37,147 nt of DNA. Source: Oscillospiraceae bacterium. Lineage in GTDB: Bacteria > Bacillota > Clostridia > Monoglobales > Monoglobaceae. The DNA lies in contig SVKC01000016.1 of NCBI GenBank assembly GCA_015068655.1, forward strand, positions 1 through 37,147. Reading direction: 5' to 3'. The notes below the pieces were generated by a model. It was given only the letters and a program-made list of their open reading frames with translations. It did not search any database and was not told the origin of the DNA. The number at the start of each line of letters is the position of its first letter. Position 1 is the stretch's first letter. The position numbers and the translations under genes are program-made. Positions 25,042 through 32,197 of the stretch are shown here, in pieces.

Positions 25042-26149
25042 TAATCTCAGCAAACACAAGGATTTCAAAAAGAACTTTGATTTCCTGCTGTTTTTTTTGA
25101 CCCTTGCAGCAGCTGTTTTCGGAATTGTGATGATTTCAAGTGCGGCACCGTCTGCCGGAAGGTATGTACTGGTTCAGACGGCGGCTCTTTTTATGGGACT
25201 TGGGGCTGTTGCGTTTTTGATTGTTGTGGATTATGAATATCTGGCAAGCATTTCAGGTTATTTGTATATTGTTTCGGTTATACTTTTGATTTTGGTTCTT
25301 ATTCCGGGTATCGGAACTTATGACAACGGCGCAAGAAGCTGGTTCAGATTCGGCTCTCTTGTTGGTGTTCAGCCTGCGGAGCTTGTGAAGCTTGCTTTTA
25401 TTATTACATTTGCCAAGCATCTTTCGGTTGTTGATGACCTCATAAATCGCCCGAGAAATGTTGTTTTTTTGCTTATTCATGCAGGAATTCTTATAGGGTT
25501 GATTTTGCTTCAGCCTGACTTTGGTACCGCTGTTGTTTTTGGTTGTATTATGATAACAATGCTTTTTACAGCGAAAATAAGCTGGAAATATATAGGTTGT
25601 GGTATTGGCGCTGTGGCGGCGGTGGTTCCTCTTGCCTGGTTCTTTGTTTTGAAGGATTATCAGAAGGAGAGAATTATCAATCTTTTCAATCCAGAAAACG
25701 ACCCCTCCGGTACGGGGTATCAGGTTGCTCAGTCCAAAATGGCAATAGGCTCGGGAAAAATTTTCGGAAGCGGACTCTATCAGGGCGGAAGTCAGCACAA
25801 TAATTTCCTTCCTGAACGTCATACCGACTTCATCTTCTCGGTGGTTTGCGAAGAGCTTGGTTTTGTGGGTGCAGTTCTTGTTGTTGCTCTCCTTGTTGCA
25901 ATTATTGTCAGATGTATTATTATCGGTATCAATGCAAGAAACAATCTTGGTATGTATATTTGTCTCGGAGTTGCAGCTATGTTTACCTTCCACGTGGTTG
26001 AGAATGTGGGAATGTGTATCGGTATTATGCCTGTTACGGGTATTCCGTTGCCCTTTTTCAGTTATGGCGGTTCATCACTTCTCACCAATATGATTGCAAT
26101 AGGGATGGTGCTGAATGTGAAGTACCGAAGCAAGGTGATAAATTTCTAA
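25025..26149 (+). CDS. rodA: RodA/FtsW-type SEDS peptidoglycan glycosyltransferase
   Basis: 374 residues, about ten membrane segments. SEDS proteins polymerise lipid II into glycan strands. Visible: DNGARSWFRFGSLVGVQPAE (100-119), LLQPDFGTAVVFG, the extracellular loop GYQVAQSKMAIGSGKIFGSG (231-250) and NFLPERHTDFIFSVVCEELG with the catalytic Asp D268, and the C-terminal TGIPLPFFSYGGSSLLTNM. The short cytoplasmic N-terminus and LPERHTDFIF favour RodA over FtsW, though the two cannot be fully separated by eye. It overlaps trmR by 17 bases. With mltG two genes upstream, this is a cell-wall elongation cluster. Confidence 0.9.
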   Translation: MILQNDNLSKHKDFKKNFDFLLFFLTLAAAVFGIVMISSAAPSAGRYVLVQTAALFMGLGAVAFLIVVDYEYLASISGYLYIVSVILLILVLIPGIGTYDNGARSWFRFGSLVGVQPAELVKLAFIITFAKHLSVVDDLINRPRNVVFLLIHAGILIGLILLQPDFGTAVVFGCIMITMLFTAKISWKYIGCGIGAVAAVVPLAWFFVLKDYQKERIINLFNPENDPSGTGYQVAQSKMAIGSGKIFGSGLYQGGSQHNNFLPERHTDFIFSVVCEELGFVGAVLVVALLVAIIVRCIIIGINARNNLGMYICLGVAAMFTFHVVENVGMCIGIMPVTGIPLPFFSYGGSSLLTNMIAIGMVLNVKYRSKVINF

Positions 26150-26165
26150 TCTTTTCAAAAAAGGC

Positions 26166-26846
26166 TCAAATGAACAAGGTGAGGAAAACGGTAGCCAGAC
26201 CGCATATTCCCACAGCAATACCGCTGAGTGAGCCTTCGGTTTCACCGATTTCAATTGCTTTTGCAGTACCGAGAGCGTGACAGGAGGCTCCTATGGCAAG
26301 CCCTGCAGCGATGGGGTTGTCAAGCCTTGTCCATTTCAGGAGATAGGGTGAAACAATTGTACCGAATATTCCAGTAACCGTTACCGCAGCAACCGTAACG
26401 GGGACGATTCCGCCGAGCTTTTCCGAAAGCTCGGTTGCTATTGCAGTTGTAATTGATTTCGGAACCAAACTAGCAGTAATATCCTCGGGAAGTCCCATAA
26501 CCTTGCAAAGTACAAGGATGCTGCCAACTGCGGTTGCAGCACCGACTATGCAGCCTACAAGAATAGGTATAAGATTTTTCTTGATTATACTAAGTTGGTG
26601 GTAAATGGAAAGTGCCAGTGCTGCCGTAGCAGGAGCAAGGAACATTGTAATCATACTTGCGCCGTTTTGAAAGTTGCTGAGGGGAATATCAAACACAACA
26701 ATAACGGCAAGACAAATAAGTGTCGCTATAACAATGGGTGTGACAATCGGATAATCGAATCTCTTTTTTGTTTTTACGCCGATGTAATATGCGAGAACGC
26801 AAAGGGTAAACCCGAAAATCGGACGTGCGGTAAATTCATTCAGCAT
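26166..26846 (-). CDS. lrgB: LrgB family protein
   Basis: 226 residues, six to eight membrane segments. LrgB/CidB/YohK proteins partner LrgA; in Staphylococcus they modulate murein hydrolase activity, and in other bacteria LrgAB exports pyruvate or glycolate. Visible: FTARPIFGFTLCVLAYYIGV at the start, MITMFLAPATAALALSIYHQ, SLVPKSITTAIATELSEKLGG (the family hallmark) and GLAIGASCHALGTAKAIEIGE. The ATG at 26846 has AGGGGAGG upstream and overlaps the end of lrgA by 11 bases. It converges on rodA with a 16-base gap and no obvious terminator. Confidence 0.93.
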   Translation of the reverse strand: MLNEFTARPIFGFTLCVLAYYIGVKTKKRFDYPIVTPIVIATLICLAVIVVFDIPLSNFQNGASMITMFLAPATAALALSIYHQLSIIKKNLIPILVGCIVGAATAVGSILVLCKVMGLPEDITASLVPKSITTAIATELSEKLGGIVPVTVAAVTVTGIFGTIVSPYLLKWTRLDNPIAAGLAIGASCHALGTAKAIEIGETEGSLSGIAVGICGLATVFLTLFI

Positions 26847-27213
26847 TGACGTTTCCTCCCCTAAACTTGTTCATAAGAAATATTGTCAGCTTTACAGAAT
26901 AAGCTGTACAGAAAAAGGTTATTACGGTTGTTATTATACAAATAAATAAGAATTTCCATATTACGGGAGTCAGCACATCAACATATGATATAATAGAAAC
27001 AGTAGACGGGAGAAAAACAAATGTCATATTTTTCAGTAAAAAATTGCAGATGATGCTTACCTGTTCGGGCTTGATGATTTTGGTCACAAAGCAAAGAAAA
27101 AGTAAAATCAGTGCAAGGACGCTTCCCGGGAAGGGAAATGGAAGAACCATAGATACAAGGTCGCCTATACAGCAAATGAAAAAAACACGGATGATCTGCC
27201 GAAATAATTTCAC
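26836..27213 (-). CDS. lrgA: LrgA/CidA family protein
   Basis: 125 residues, four membrane segments, holin-like. Visible: FFICCIGDLVSMVLPFPFPGSVLALILLF-type start (residues about 11-39), where the PFPFPGSVL segment is the LrgA hallmark, and FVFLPSTVSII in the middle. It starts with GTG, supported by AAGGAGG 7 bases upstream. It overlaps lrgB by 11 bases, the standard lrgAB arrangement, and is driven by the promoter at 27252-27280. No LytSR-type regulator lies beside it. Confidence 0.9.
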   Translation of the reverse strand: MKLFRQIIRVFFICCIGDLVSMVLPFPFPGSVLALILLFLCFVTKIIKPEQVSIICNFLLKNMTFVFLPSTVSIISYVDVLTPVIWKFLFICIITTVITFFCTAYSVKLTIFLMNKFRGGNVNAE

Positions 27214-27251
27214 AGTAAAACCTCCTTGGAAAATATCAGCTTTTTTTACCT

Positions 27252-27280
27252 ATTATATCATCGGCACTTCTTTTTGTAAA
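27252..27280 (-). promoter_or_regulatory. Promoter of lrgAB
   Basis: Minus strand: TTTACA (27275-27280), a 17-base spacer and TATAAT (27252-27257), about 40 bases before the lrgA GTG. It lies back to back with the promoter of the SLOG gene, only 10 bases apart. Confidence 0.75.
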
Positions 27281-27289
27281 TTTGTAATA

Positions 27290-27319
27290 TTGACAAAGTT
27301 TTTTGATGTGAGGTAAAAT
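27290..27319 (+). promoter_or_regulatory. Promoter of the SLOG/DUF1273 gene
   Basis: TTGACA (27290-27295), an 18-base spacer and TAAAAT (27314-27319), 34 bases before the ATG at 27354. Confidence 0.68.
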
Positions 27320-27353
27320 ATTTTGAAGAATAAGGCAAAAAGGAGAGACGAAA

Positions 27354-27833
27354 ATGAGCGAAGTCATTTCAAGCTGTTGTTTTTCCGGACATCGTGAGTT
27401 GCCGGAAGCAAAGCTCGGATATATATGCGGTATGCTTGAAGCTTGTATAGACAAGCTGGCAGAAGAGGGCTGTGAAGAGTTTGTTTCAGGCGGAGCATTG
27501 GGATTTGACTTACTTGCGGCAGAGGCTGTCCTGAAGAAAAAGAAGGCTTATCCCAAAATCAGACTTGTTATGGCTCTCCCATGCCGCAATCAGCACGAAA
27601 AATGGAGTGCTTTTCAAAAAACAAGGTATGAAAGAATTCTGGAGCAGGCGGATGAGATAGTGTATTTGTGCGAGAGCTACGTGACAGGCTGTATGCAGCT
27701 TCGGAACAAATATATGGTTGACCGGTGCGACTTCTGCGTTGCTTTTCTAAGTCATGGCGGCGGAACACAGCATACGGTGAATTATGCAACCGAAAAGGGA
27801 AAAAGGGTTGTCAACCTTGCTCAGAAGTTGTAA
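27354..27833 (+). CDS. SLOG/DUF1273 (YpsA-like) family protein
   Basis: 159 residues of a Rossmann-like SLOG fold. Visible: CCFSGHRELP at the start (the usual FTGHR motif), FVSGGALGFDLLAAEAVL (about 43-60), IRLVMALPCRNQHEKW, and DFCVAFLSHGGGTQHTVNYATEKGK at the end. SLOG proteins bind nucleotide-derived ligands; B. subtilis YpsA affects division and stress resistance, but no reaction is proven. GGAGAG precedes the ATG. It has its own promoter, and its last 13 bases overlap the end of the convergent 102-residue gene. Confidence 0.87.
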   Translation: MSEVISSCCFSGHRELPEAKLGYICGMLEACIDKLAEEGCEEFVSGGALGFDLLAAEAVLKKKKAYPKIRLVMALPCRNQHEKWSAFQKTRYERILEQADEIVYLCESYVTGCMQLRNKYMVDRCDFCVAFLSHGGGTQHTVNYATEKGKRVVNLAQKL

Positions 27834-28129
27834 ACAACAGTGAAAAAAACTGCACACATAAATGCGGCGGTTATTCCTACGGTTATCAGGAACGGAAGAA
27901 GCTTTCCTTCGTTCCTTTTTTTGTGCATAAGCTTTTGGGAATCTTTCAATCGGTTTACCTGCCTGATATAGTCATTGATGATTTTTTGTGCTTCTTCGGC
28001 AACAGCGTCTTCATTGAATTTTCTTTTGGTATGTTTTTTTACGTCTTTAAGTATAAAAATTGCCTGGTCTATTGAATCGGATTGAATGTTGTTTATGATA
28101 ACTACCCGTCGTGATTTTCTGTCTATCAT
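27821..28129 (-). CDS. Hypothetical C-terminally anchored membrane protein (102 aa)
   Basis: 102 residues, not recognised. A soluble, charged N-terminal part (1-75) with helical pattern (VAEEAQKIINDYIRQVNRL) is followed by one membrane segment (about 77-99, LPFLITVGITAAFMCAVFFTVV) and a very short tail, so it is tail-anchored with the helical part in the cytoplasm. The start is supported by ACGGAGG upstream. Convergent with, and overlapping by 13 bases, the SLOG gene, so transcripts of the two would be antisense at their ends. Confidence 0.7.
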   Translation of the reverse strand: MIDRKSRRVVIINNIQSDSIDQAIFILKDVKKHTKRKFNEDAVAEEAQKIINDYIRQVNRLKDSQKLMHKKRNEGKLLPFLITVGITAAFMCAVFFTVVYNF

Positions 28130-28202
28130 GAAAATACCTCCGTTTGTTCCTATTCAGTATATGAAGAGTATTTACATAATGGAAATTTTTATTCAAACAA
28201 AA

Positions 28203-28341
28203 TGGGGCTGTTGCAAAATAAAAAAAGCGGTTCGGCGTGGAAACCGAACCCTACAAATTGTGTTACAAAAAAACGAGTGCACAATATATGTAGGGGACGG
28301 GTTCTATCCCGTCCCGAAAATTTCATTTTGATACAGCCCCA
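28203..28341. mobile_element. MITE-like palindromic element with terminal inverted repeats
   Basis: 139 bp bounded by TGGGGCTGTTGCAAAAT and ATTTTGATACAGCCCCA, which match at 15 of 17 positions as inverted repeats. Inside are two strong hairpins: GGTTCGG/CCGAACC and GGGACGGG/CCCGTCCC. No coding potential and no convincing target-site duplication. It ends 9 bases from the stop codon of the lipoprotein gene and could act as its terminator. The GTAGGGGACGG core also occurs in palindrome A2. Mobilisation by a transposase elsewhere is inferred. Confidence 0.7.
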
Positions 28342-28350
28342 AGTCTTGAC

Positions 28351-28965
28351 TCAATCTATCAGCGAGATAAGGTAGTAACAACGTTCCTTTGTGTATGAGG
28401 TCGCTGTGGTGTTTTCAACAAGGGGTCGCATAGATCCGCCTTCAAACTCCGCACCTGCTGCCTTGACTGCTGTTTCTTTTTCGTTTATCCACCTGATTTC
28501 GTCTGCCTCAAGTGCTTTGAATTCGCTTGCTGACATAGTTGATTTCAGGTAACGGTATATATCGTTCAAAAGAACATCCCATTTTTGGAACACTTCATAA
28601 GAATGACGGTTCAGTGTAGCCTGATCAGCAGATGTTATTGAATCATCATCCTCAAAACGTTGAATTTCTTCGGCTCTTGCGTTGTATTCGTTGCGTTTTT
28701 GTTCTGCAATACTGCTTGTCTGTGAAGGAACTGCTTTGGGAATTTCTGTAGCTTCAGGTGATTGCGATGCGGTCTCGTCTTCGCCTTCAGCTTCAATAAT
28801 TTCAGGCTCCTCTTCGGGTTCCTCGGCGTCTTCTTGTGAAATCCAGTCCTCAATAATGCTCAAGGGCTTGCTCAACAGCTTTCCGCCTATGCCGCAGCAG
28901 CCCGAAAAACTTGCGGTGCACAAAGCAAGGCAAAGCAGAAGTGACAAAATTTTCAATACTTTCAT
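28351..28965 (-). CDS. Lipoprotein with LprI-like (DUF1311) domain
   Basis: 204 residues. Layout: signal peptide (1-22) with a lipobox-like FSGC, lipidated Cys predicted at 23; an acidic, Pro/Glu/Ser-rich linker (about 42-82); and a C-terminal domain (about 115-204) with the DUF1311/LprI pattern (WDVLLNDIYRYLKSTMSASE, ADEIRWINEKETAVKAAGAE, RCYYLISLI). LprI of Mycobacterium inhibits lysozyme; most homologues are uncharacterised, so the role is tentative. AAGGAG precedes the ATG. Single-gene unit with its own promoter. Confidence 0.8.
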   Translation of the reverse strand: MKVLKILSLLLCLALCTASFSGCCGIGGKLLSKPLSIIEDWISQEDAEEPEEEPEIIEAEGEDETASQSPEATEIPKAVPSQTSSIAEQKRNEYNARAEEIQRFEDDDSITSADQATLNRHSYEVFQKWDVLLNDIYRYLKSTMSASEFKALEADEIRWINEKETAVKAAGAEFEGGSMRPLVENTTATSYTKERCYYLISLID

Positions 28966-28995
28966 TATTTTCGCTCCTTTTTTGTGTGATACTTT

Positions 28996-29024
28996 ATTCT
29001 AGCAAAATATGACAAAAAAGTCAA
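28996..29024 (-). promoter_or_regulatory. Promoter of the LprI-like lipoprotein gene
   Basis: Minus strand: TTGACT (29019-29024), a 17-base spacer and TAGAAT (28996-29001), about 30 bases before the ATG at 28965. Confidence 0.7.
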
Positions 29025-29037
29025 TCGAAAATATGTA

Positions 29038-29065
29038 GAACCGTCTGCATAATGCAGTACGGTTC
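29038..29065 (-). terminator. Hairpin after the 955-residue SLH gene
   Basis: GAACCGTACTGCAT with ATGCAGACGGTTC as read on the minus strand, just after the SLH gene stop. The T run is poor (TACATATTTT), so termination strength is uncertain. Confidence 0.5.
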
Positions 29066-29071
29066 AGTGTG

Positions 29072-31939
29072 TTATCTCACGATAACAATTTCAGAGACGG
29101 CATCCTCATAGATTTTTATGAATACTCTTACCTCGTTGCCTTCCTCAAAGACTTCGATGTCACCCGCTGTAACAACAGATACATTTCCTGTCTTTCTCTG
29201 TGAGTTATATTCATAAACTGTTGCGTCTTCGGTTGAATAGTTCTGTACTGTGCCGTTCACACTTACGTTCACGGAGTCCGCAAATTTCTTTGTTACCCGA
29301 CCGTAAACTGTTGTGAGGTCAGTTCCGATAGCTTTTGTGAATTCTGTGTCCTTGGCATCACGGTCAAAGAGGAGTGTTATCTTGTCGACTTCTCCCTTTG
29401 CGTTTGTGCTGTACTGGAAGATGTCTCCCTGTTCAAGAACAGAATCACCCTTGATAAATACGTTCTTGTCAGCAGACTGAAGCTCGGTTTCTTTTCCGTT
29501 TTCAAGACCATAAACTATATCAATTTCGTCATAGTCTTCGTTCTGTGCAGATGCAATTTCATCAACAAGAACTATGGGTGAGCCTGCTTCTGCAACGCCG
29601 GTTGAGCTTGTTACGATAAGTGCGTTTGCTGAAAAGTCTTCCTGAAGGTCATAAACAATGATGTCATAGGGTGTGTTGTTTGTGAACATTCTGTAATCTC
29701 TTACGGCATAACGTGTATCGTCTGTTCCGGCATCGGCAGGAATATCAAATACAATTGTGTCCTCTGTCACCCTGATATTTCCAAGCATTCTTGATGCACT
29801 CTTGTAAACCTGTTCTGCTGCTGTAAGGTTCTTGGTGAACACTCCCTTGTTTACGGCACCTGTGCCTGTGTTATCTACGGCAATGTCAAGACCTGTCAAA
29901 ATGCCCTGAGCATTTGTTTCGTAGGTTATGAGCTGGGGCGAAACTGTACCATCCTTGCCAAAACGTGAAAGAACCTCTTCTGCGGTAAGACCGTAGGTGT
30001 CGTTCACACGGATTTTTGTTGCACCGTTCAGCACCTCAGTTTCACCTTCTGCTGTGAATATCTTGAACTGCAGTGTTTCATCAATTGTTCCTGTGATTGC
30101 GGCATTTGTGAGATAGCCGTATGCTCCGCGGATTGCAACACCGCCGGCGTTTTGTGTTGTGTCCACAGCGGCAATATTGCCCTCTGCGTCAAGATAAAAA
30201 CGTCCTTCATCTCTCAGTTTGATTTCGTTGGGGTAATTTGCTGCTTTTTTGTAAGTTGTTTCGGAATTGTTTATTCTGAAGCCCTCGCTTGTTACCTGAG
30301 TAACACGTCCGAGAATACTTTCTGTTGTTACATAAGCCTTTATGAGCTGCTTGTCTGTACTTACGGTATAAGAAATTACGTTCCACTCTTCAAGGTCGGT
30401 GGGGAGAATTTCTTCGCCGTCTCTTATGAGCGTAAACATTATTTCTGTGTTTTCGGGGTCGAGAAGAAGAGAACTGTTGTTGTATTTGTCCGTAATTCTG
30501 CCTGTTGCTGATGAAACTGTTTCAACAACAAGATTTGTGAAATGATTTACGAAAACAATGTCATATACATTGTTTGTGTCGGTGTCCAGAAGAATCATAT
30601 TACCCGTTTCGGGGATGAGTTGTTCGTTTGTGAGTGTTTCCGCAAACTTTCCGTTGTAAATATATACGGGTTTTGCAACAATTGTAGCTGTTCTTGCGGA
30701 AGTGTCGTTTGTGTTTGCTCTCCAGTAAGTTACGGTTTTGTTGGCACCCTCGTCACCTGTTACGGAAACAAGGTCTTTTGCATTTATGGTGATGTCCTTG
30801 TTCTTGTTTGCCTGGGGTCTCACCAAAATGAGAGTTTTTTCGTCTGTGTTGGCATCAATGCGGGCATAATATACTACGTTATAGCCAAGATAATTTCTTG
30901 CCATAGTATCGCCTTCTGCAAAAGTGCTTGTATTGATTGTTATACGGTCTTCGGCTGTTGTGCTGCCACCTGTGAGTGTTGTTTCGCTTGTCCCTGTAAC
31001 CTGACCGTAAGCTTTTTCTACGTTTAATCTGTCAAAAAGAAGAGTCTTGTCCACAACCTCATAAGTGATGTTACTTCCAAAGCCTGTCTGTTCCATAAGA
31101 TTTACAGTAAGAGCGTTGAAGGTCAACTGTGCTATGTCTCCTCTTTTTGCGGGAGCTGCACCTGCGGCCGAAATGCCTTTGAGAAGTTGGTTTTCGGAGG
31201 CAACTGCCATATATCCGGCAGGATATCCACCTCTGTCATTTGCAACAGGCTCGTAACCGAGAGCTCTTACAATAATTGTAACTGCTTCCTGAAGAAGCAC
31301 GGGGTCGTCAGGACGGAAAGTTCCAACGTCATCGCCGATAACCATATTCTGTTGTTCGGCAACGTTGATTGCACCGTTCGCCCAGTGGTCCTGAGGTACA
31401 TCGGGGAATCTTGTGGGGACGTTTGAACCATTTGCAATATCCTCAAGACCTACTGCATAAACAGCAACCTTTGCCATTTCGCTCCTGAGAATGTTGTCAT
31501 CGGGACGGAATGCTCCGTCTTCTGCGTCACCAACCATAATACCGAGAGCACCGAGAACTTCTGCAGCTTCTTCATATTTTGTACCCTGAATATCGGGGGA
31601 AAGAACAACTCTCTGGCTGCTGTATCTGGAAAGAGCGTAGCCTTCATAGAGTGCATCATTCATCATTGCATTGTTTTTTGTCTGGTTCTGTTCTACTATT
31701 GCTTCACTGTTGTCTGCGGTTTCTGTTCTGCGCGGCGTTGCCGTGTTTGTGTTGGTTTGATCTGTGCTTTGTCCTTGCATATCGGGCGCATTATTTTGGG
31801 AAGTGTTTCCCGCATTGTCGAGCATTTCAGGTGTCTCACCTGAAGCGAGCTGAGCGCCTGCTTCATATGCAAAAACATTTATGCCGAGTGCGAAAAGCAT
31901 TGAAAATGCTAAGCAAAGGGCAATAAGCTTTTTTGACAT
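29072..31939 (-). CDS. Secreted S-layer-homology (SLH) domain protein, 955 aa
   Basis: 955 residues. The start at 31939 is set by GAGGAGGA; the in-frame ATG at 32026 is not supported. Layout: signal peptide (1-24, cut near VFA/YEAG), a disordered Asn/Gln/Thr-rich linker (about 37-95), and three SLH repeats (about 119-168, 177-229, 238-284) with FRPDD motifs. Then comes a long chain of beta-rich modules (about 290-955). SLH domains bind pyruvylated secondary cell-wall polymer, so this is a surface protein; the large module region is not recognised. Divergent from a second SLH gene. Confidence 0.87.
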   Translation of the reverse strand: MSKKLIALCLAFSMLFALGINVFAYEAGAQLASGETPEMLDNAGNTSQNNAPDMQGQSTDQTNTNTATPRRTETADNSEAIVEQNQTKNNAMMNDALYEGYALSRYSSQRVVLSPDIQGTKYEEAAEVLGALGIMVGDAEDGAFRPDDNILRSEMAKVAVYAVGLEDIANGSNVPTRFPDVPQDHWANGAINVAEQQNMVIGDDVGTFRPDDPVLLQEAVTIIVRALGYEPVANDRGGYPAGYMAVASENQLLKGISAAGAAPAKRGDIAQLTFNALTVNLMEQTGFGSNITYEVVDKTLLFDRLNVEKAYGQVTGTSETTLTGGSTTAEDRITINTSTFAEGDTMARNYLGYNVVYYARIDANTDEKTLILVRPQANKNKDITINAKDLVSVTGDEGANKTVTYWRANTNDTSARTATIVAKPVYIYNGKFAETLTNEQLIPETGNMILLDTDTNNVYDIVFVNHFTNLVVETVSSATGRITDKYNNSSLLLDPENTEIMFTLIRDGEEILPTDLEEWNVISYTVSTDKQLIKAYVTTESILGRVTQVTSEGFRINNSETTYKKAANYPNEIKLRDEGRFYLDAEGNIAAVDTTQNAGGVAIRGAYGYLTNAAITGTIDETLQFKIFTAEGETEVLNGATKIRVNDTYGLTAEEVLSRFGKDGTVSPQLITYETNAQGILTGLDIAVDNTGTGAVNKGVFTKNLTAAEQVYKSASRMLGNIRVTEDTIVFDIPADAGTDDTRYAVRDYRMFTNNTPYDIIVYDLQEDFSANALIVTSSTGVAEAGSPIVLVDEIASAQNEDYDEIDIVYGLENGKETELQSADKNVFIKGDSVLEQGDIFQYSTNAKGEVDKITLLFDRDAKDTEFTKAIGTDLTTVYGRVTKKFADSVNVSVNGTVQNYSTEDATVYEYNSQRKTGNVSVVTAGDIEVFEEGNEVRVFIKIYEDAVSEIVIVR

Positions 31940-32102
31940 TTTTATTCCTCCTCTATAAATTTGAAAATGTTTCGTGATTATTGTGTGTCGGAGAAAAGTT
32001 TTTACAACACAAAGTTTTTGGTTCAATTAGCAAATAATTACGGGGCTACACAAAATTAATGCTTTTGTAACAAATATGTAAGAATTTTTTGTTTAAATAT
32101 AG

Positions 32103-32131
32103 TTGAAATATATAAAAATGTATGATAGAAT
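32103..32131 (+). promoter_or_regulatory. Promoter of the 607-residue SLH gene
   Basis: TTGAAA (32103-32108), a 17-base spacer and TAGAAT (32126-32131), with a 60-base A/T-rich leader before the ATG at 32198. The 258-bp divergent region otherwise shows no resolved promoter for the opposite SLH gene. Confidence 0.6.
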
Positions 32132-32197
32132 ATGATTGATGTAAAATATCTTTTGACTTTTTTAATTTTCATAAAATATACAAAAGGGGGAAAAACA

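Noticed and set aside
25253-25993. Minus-strand 246-codon frame inside rodA
   Set aside because: Low-complexity Asn/Lys/Thr shadow of a membrane-protein gene.
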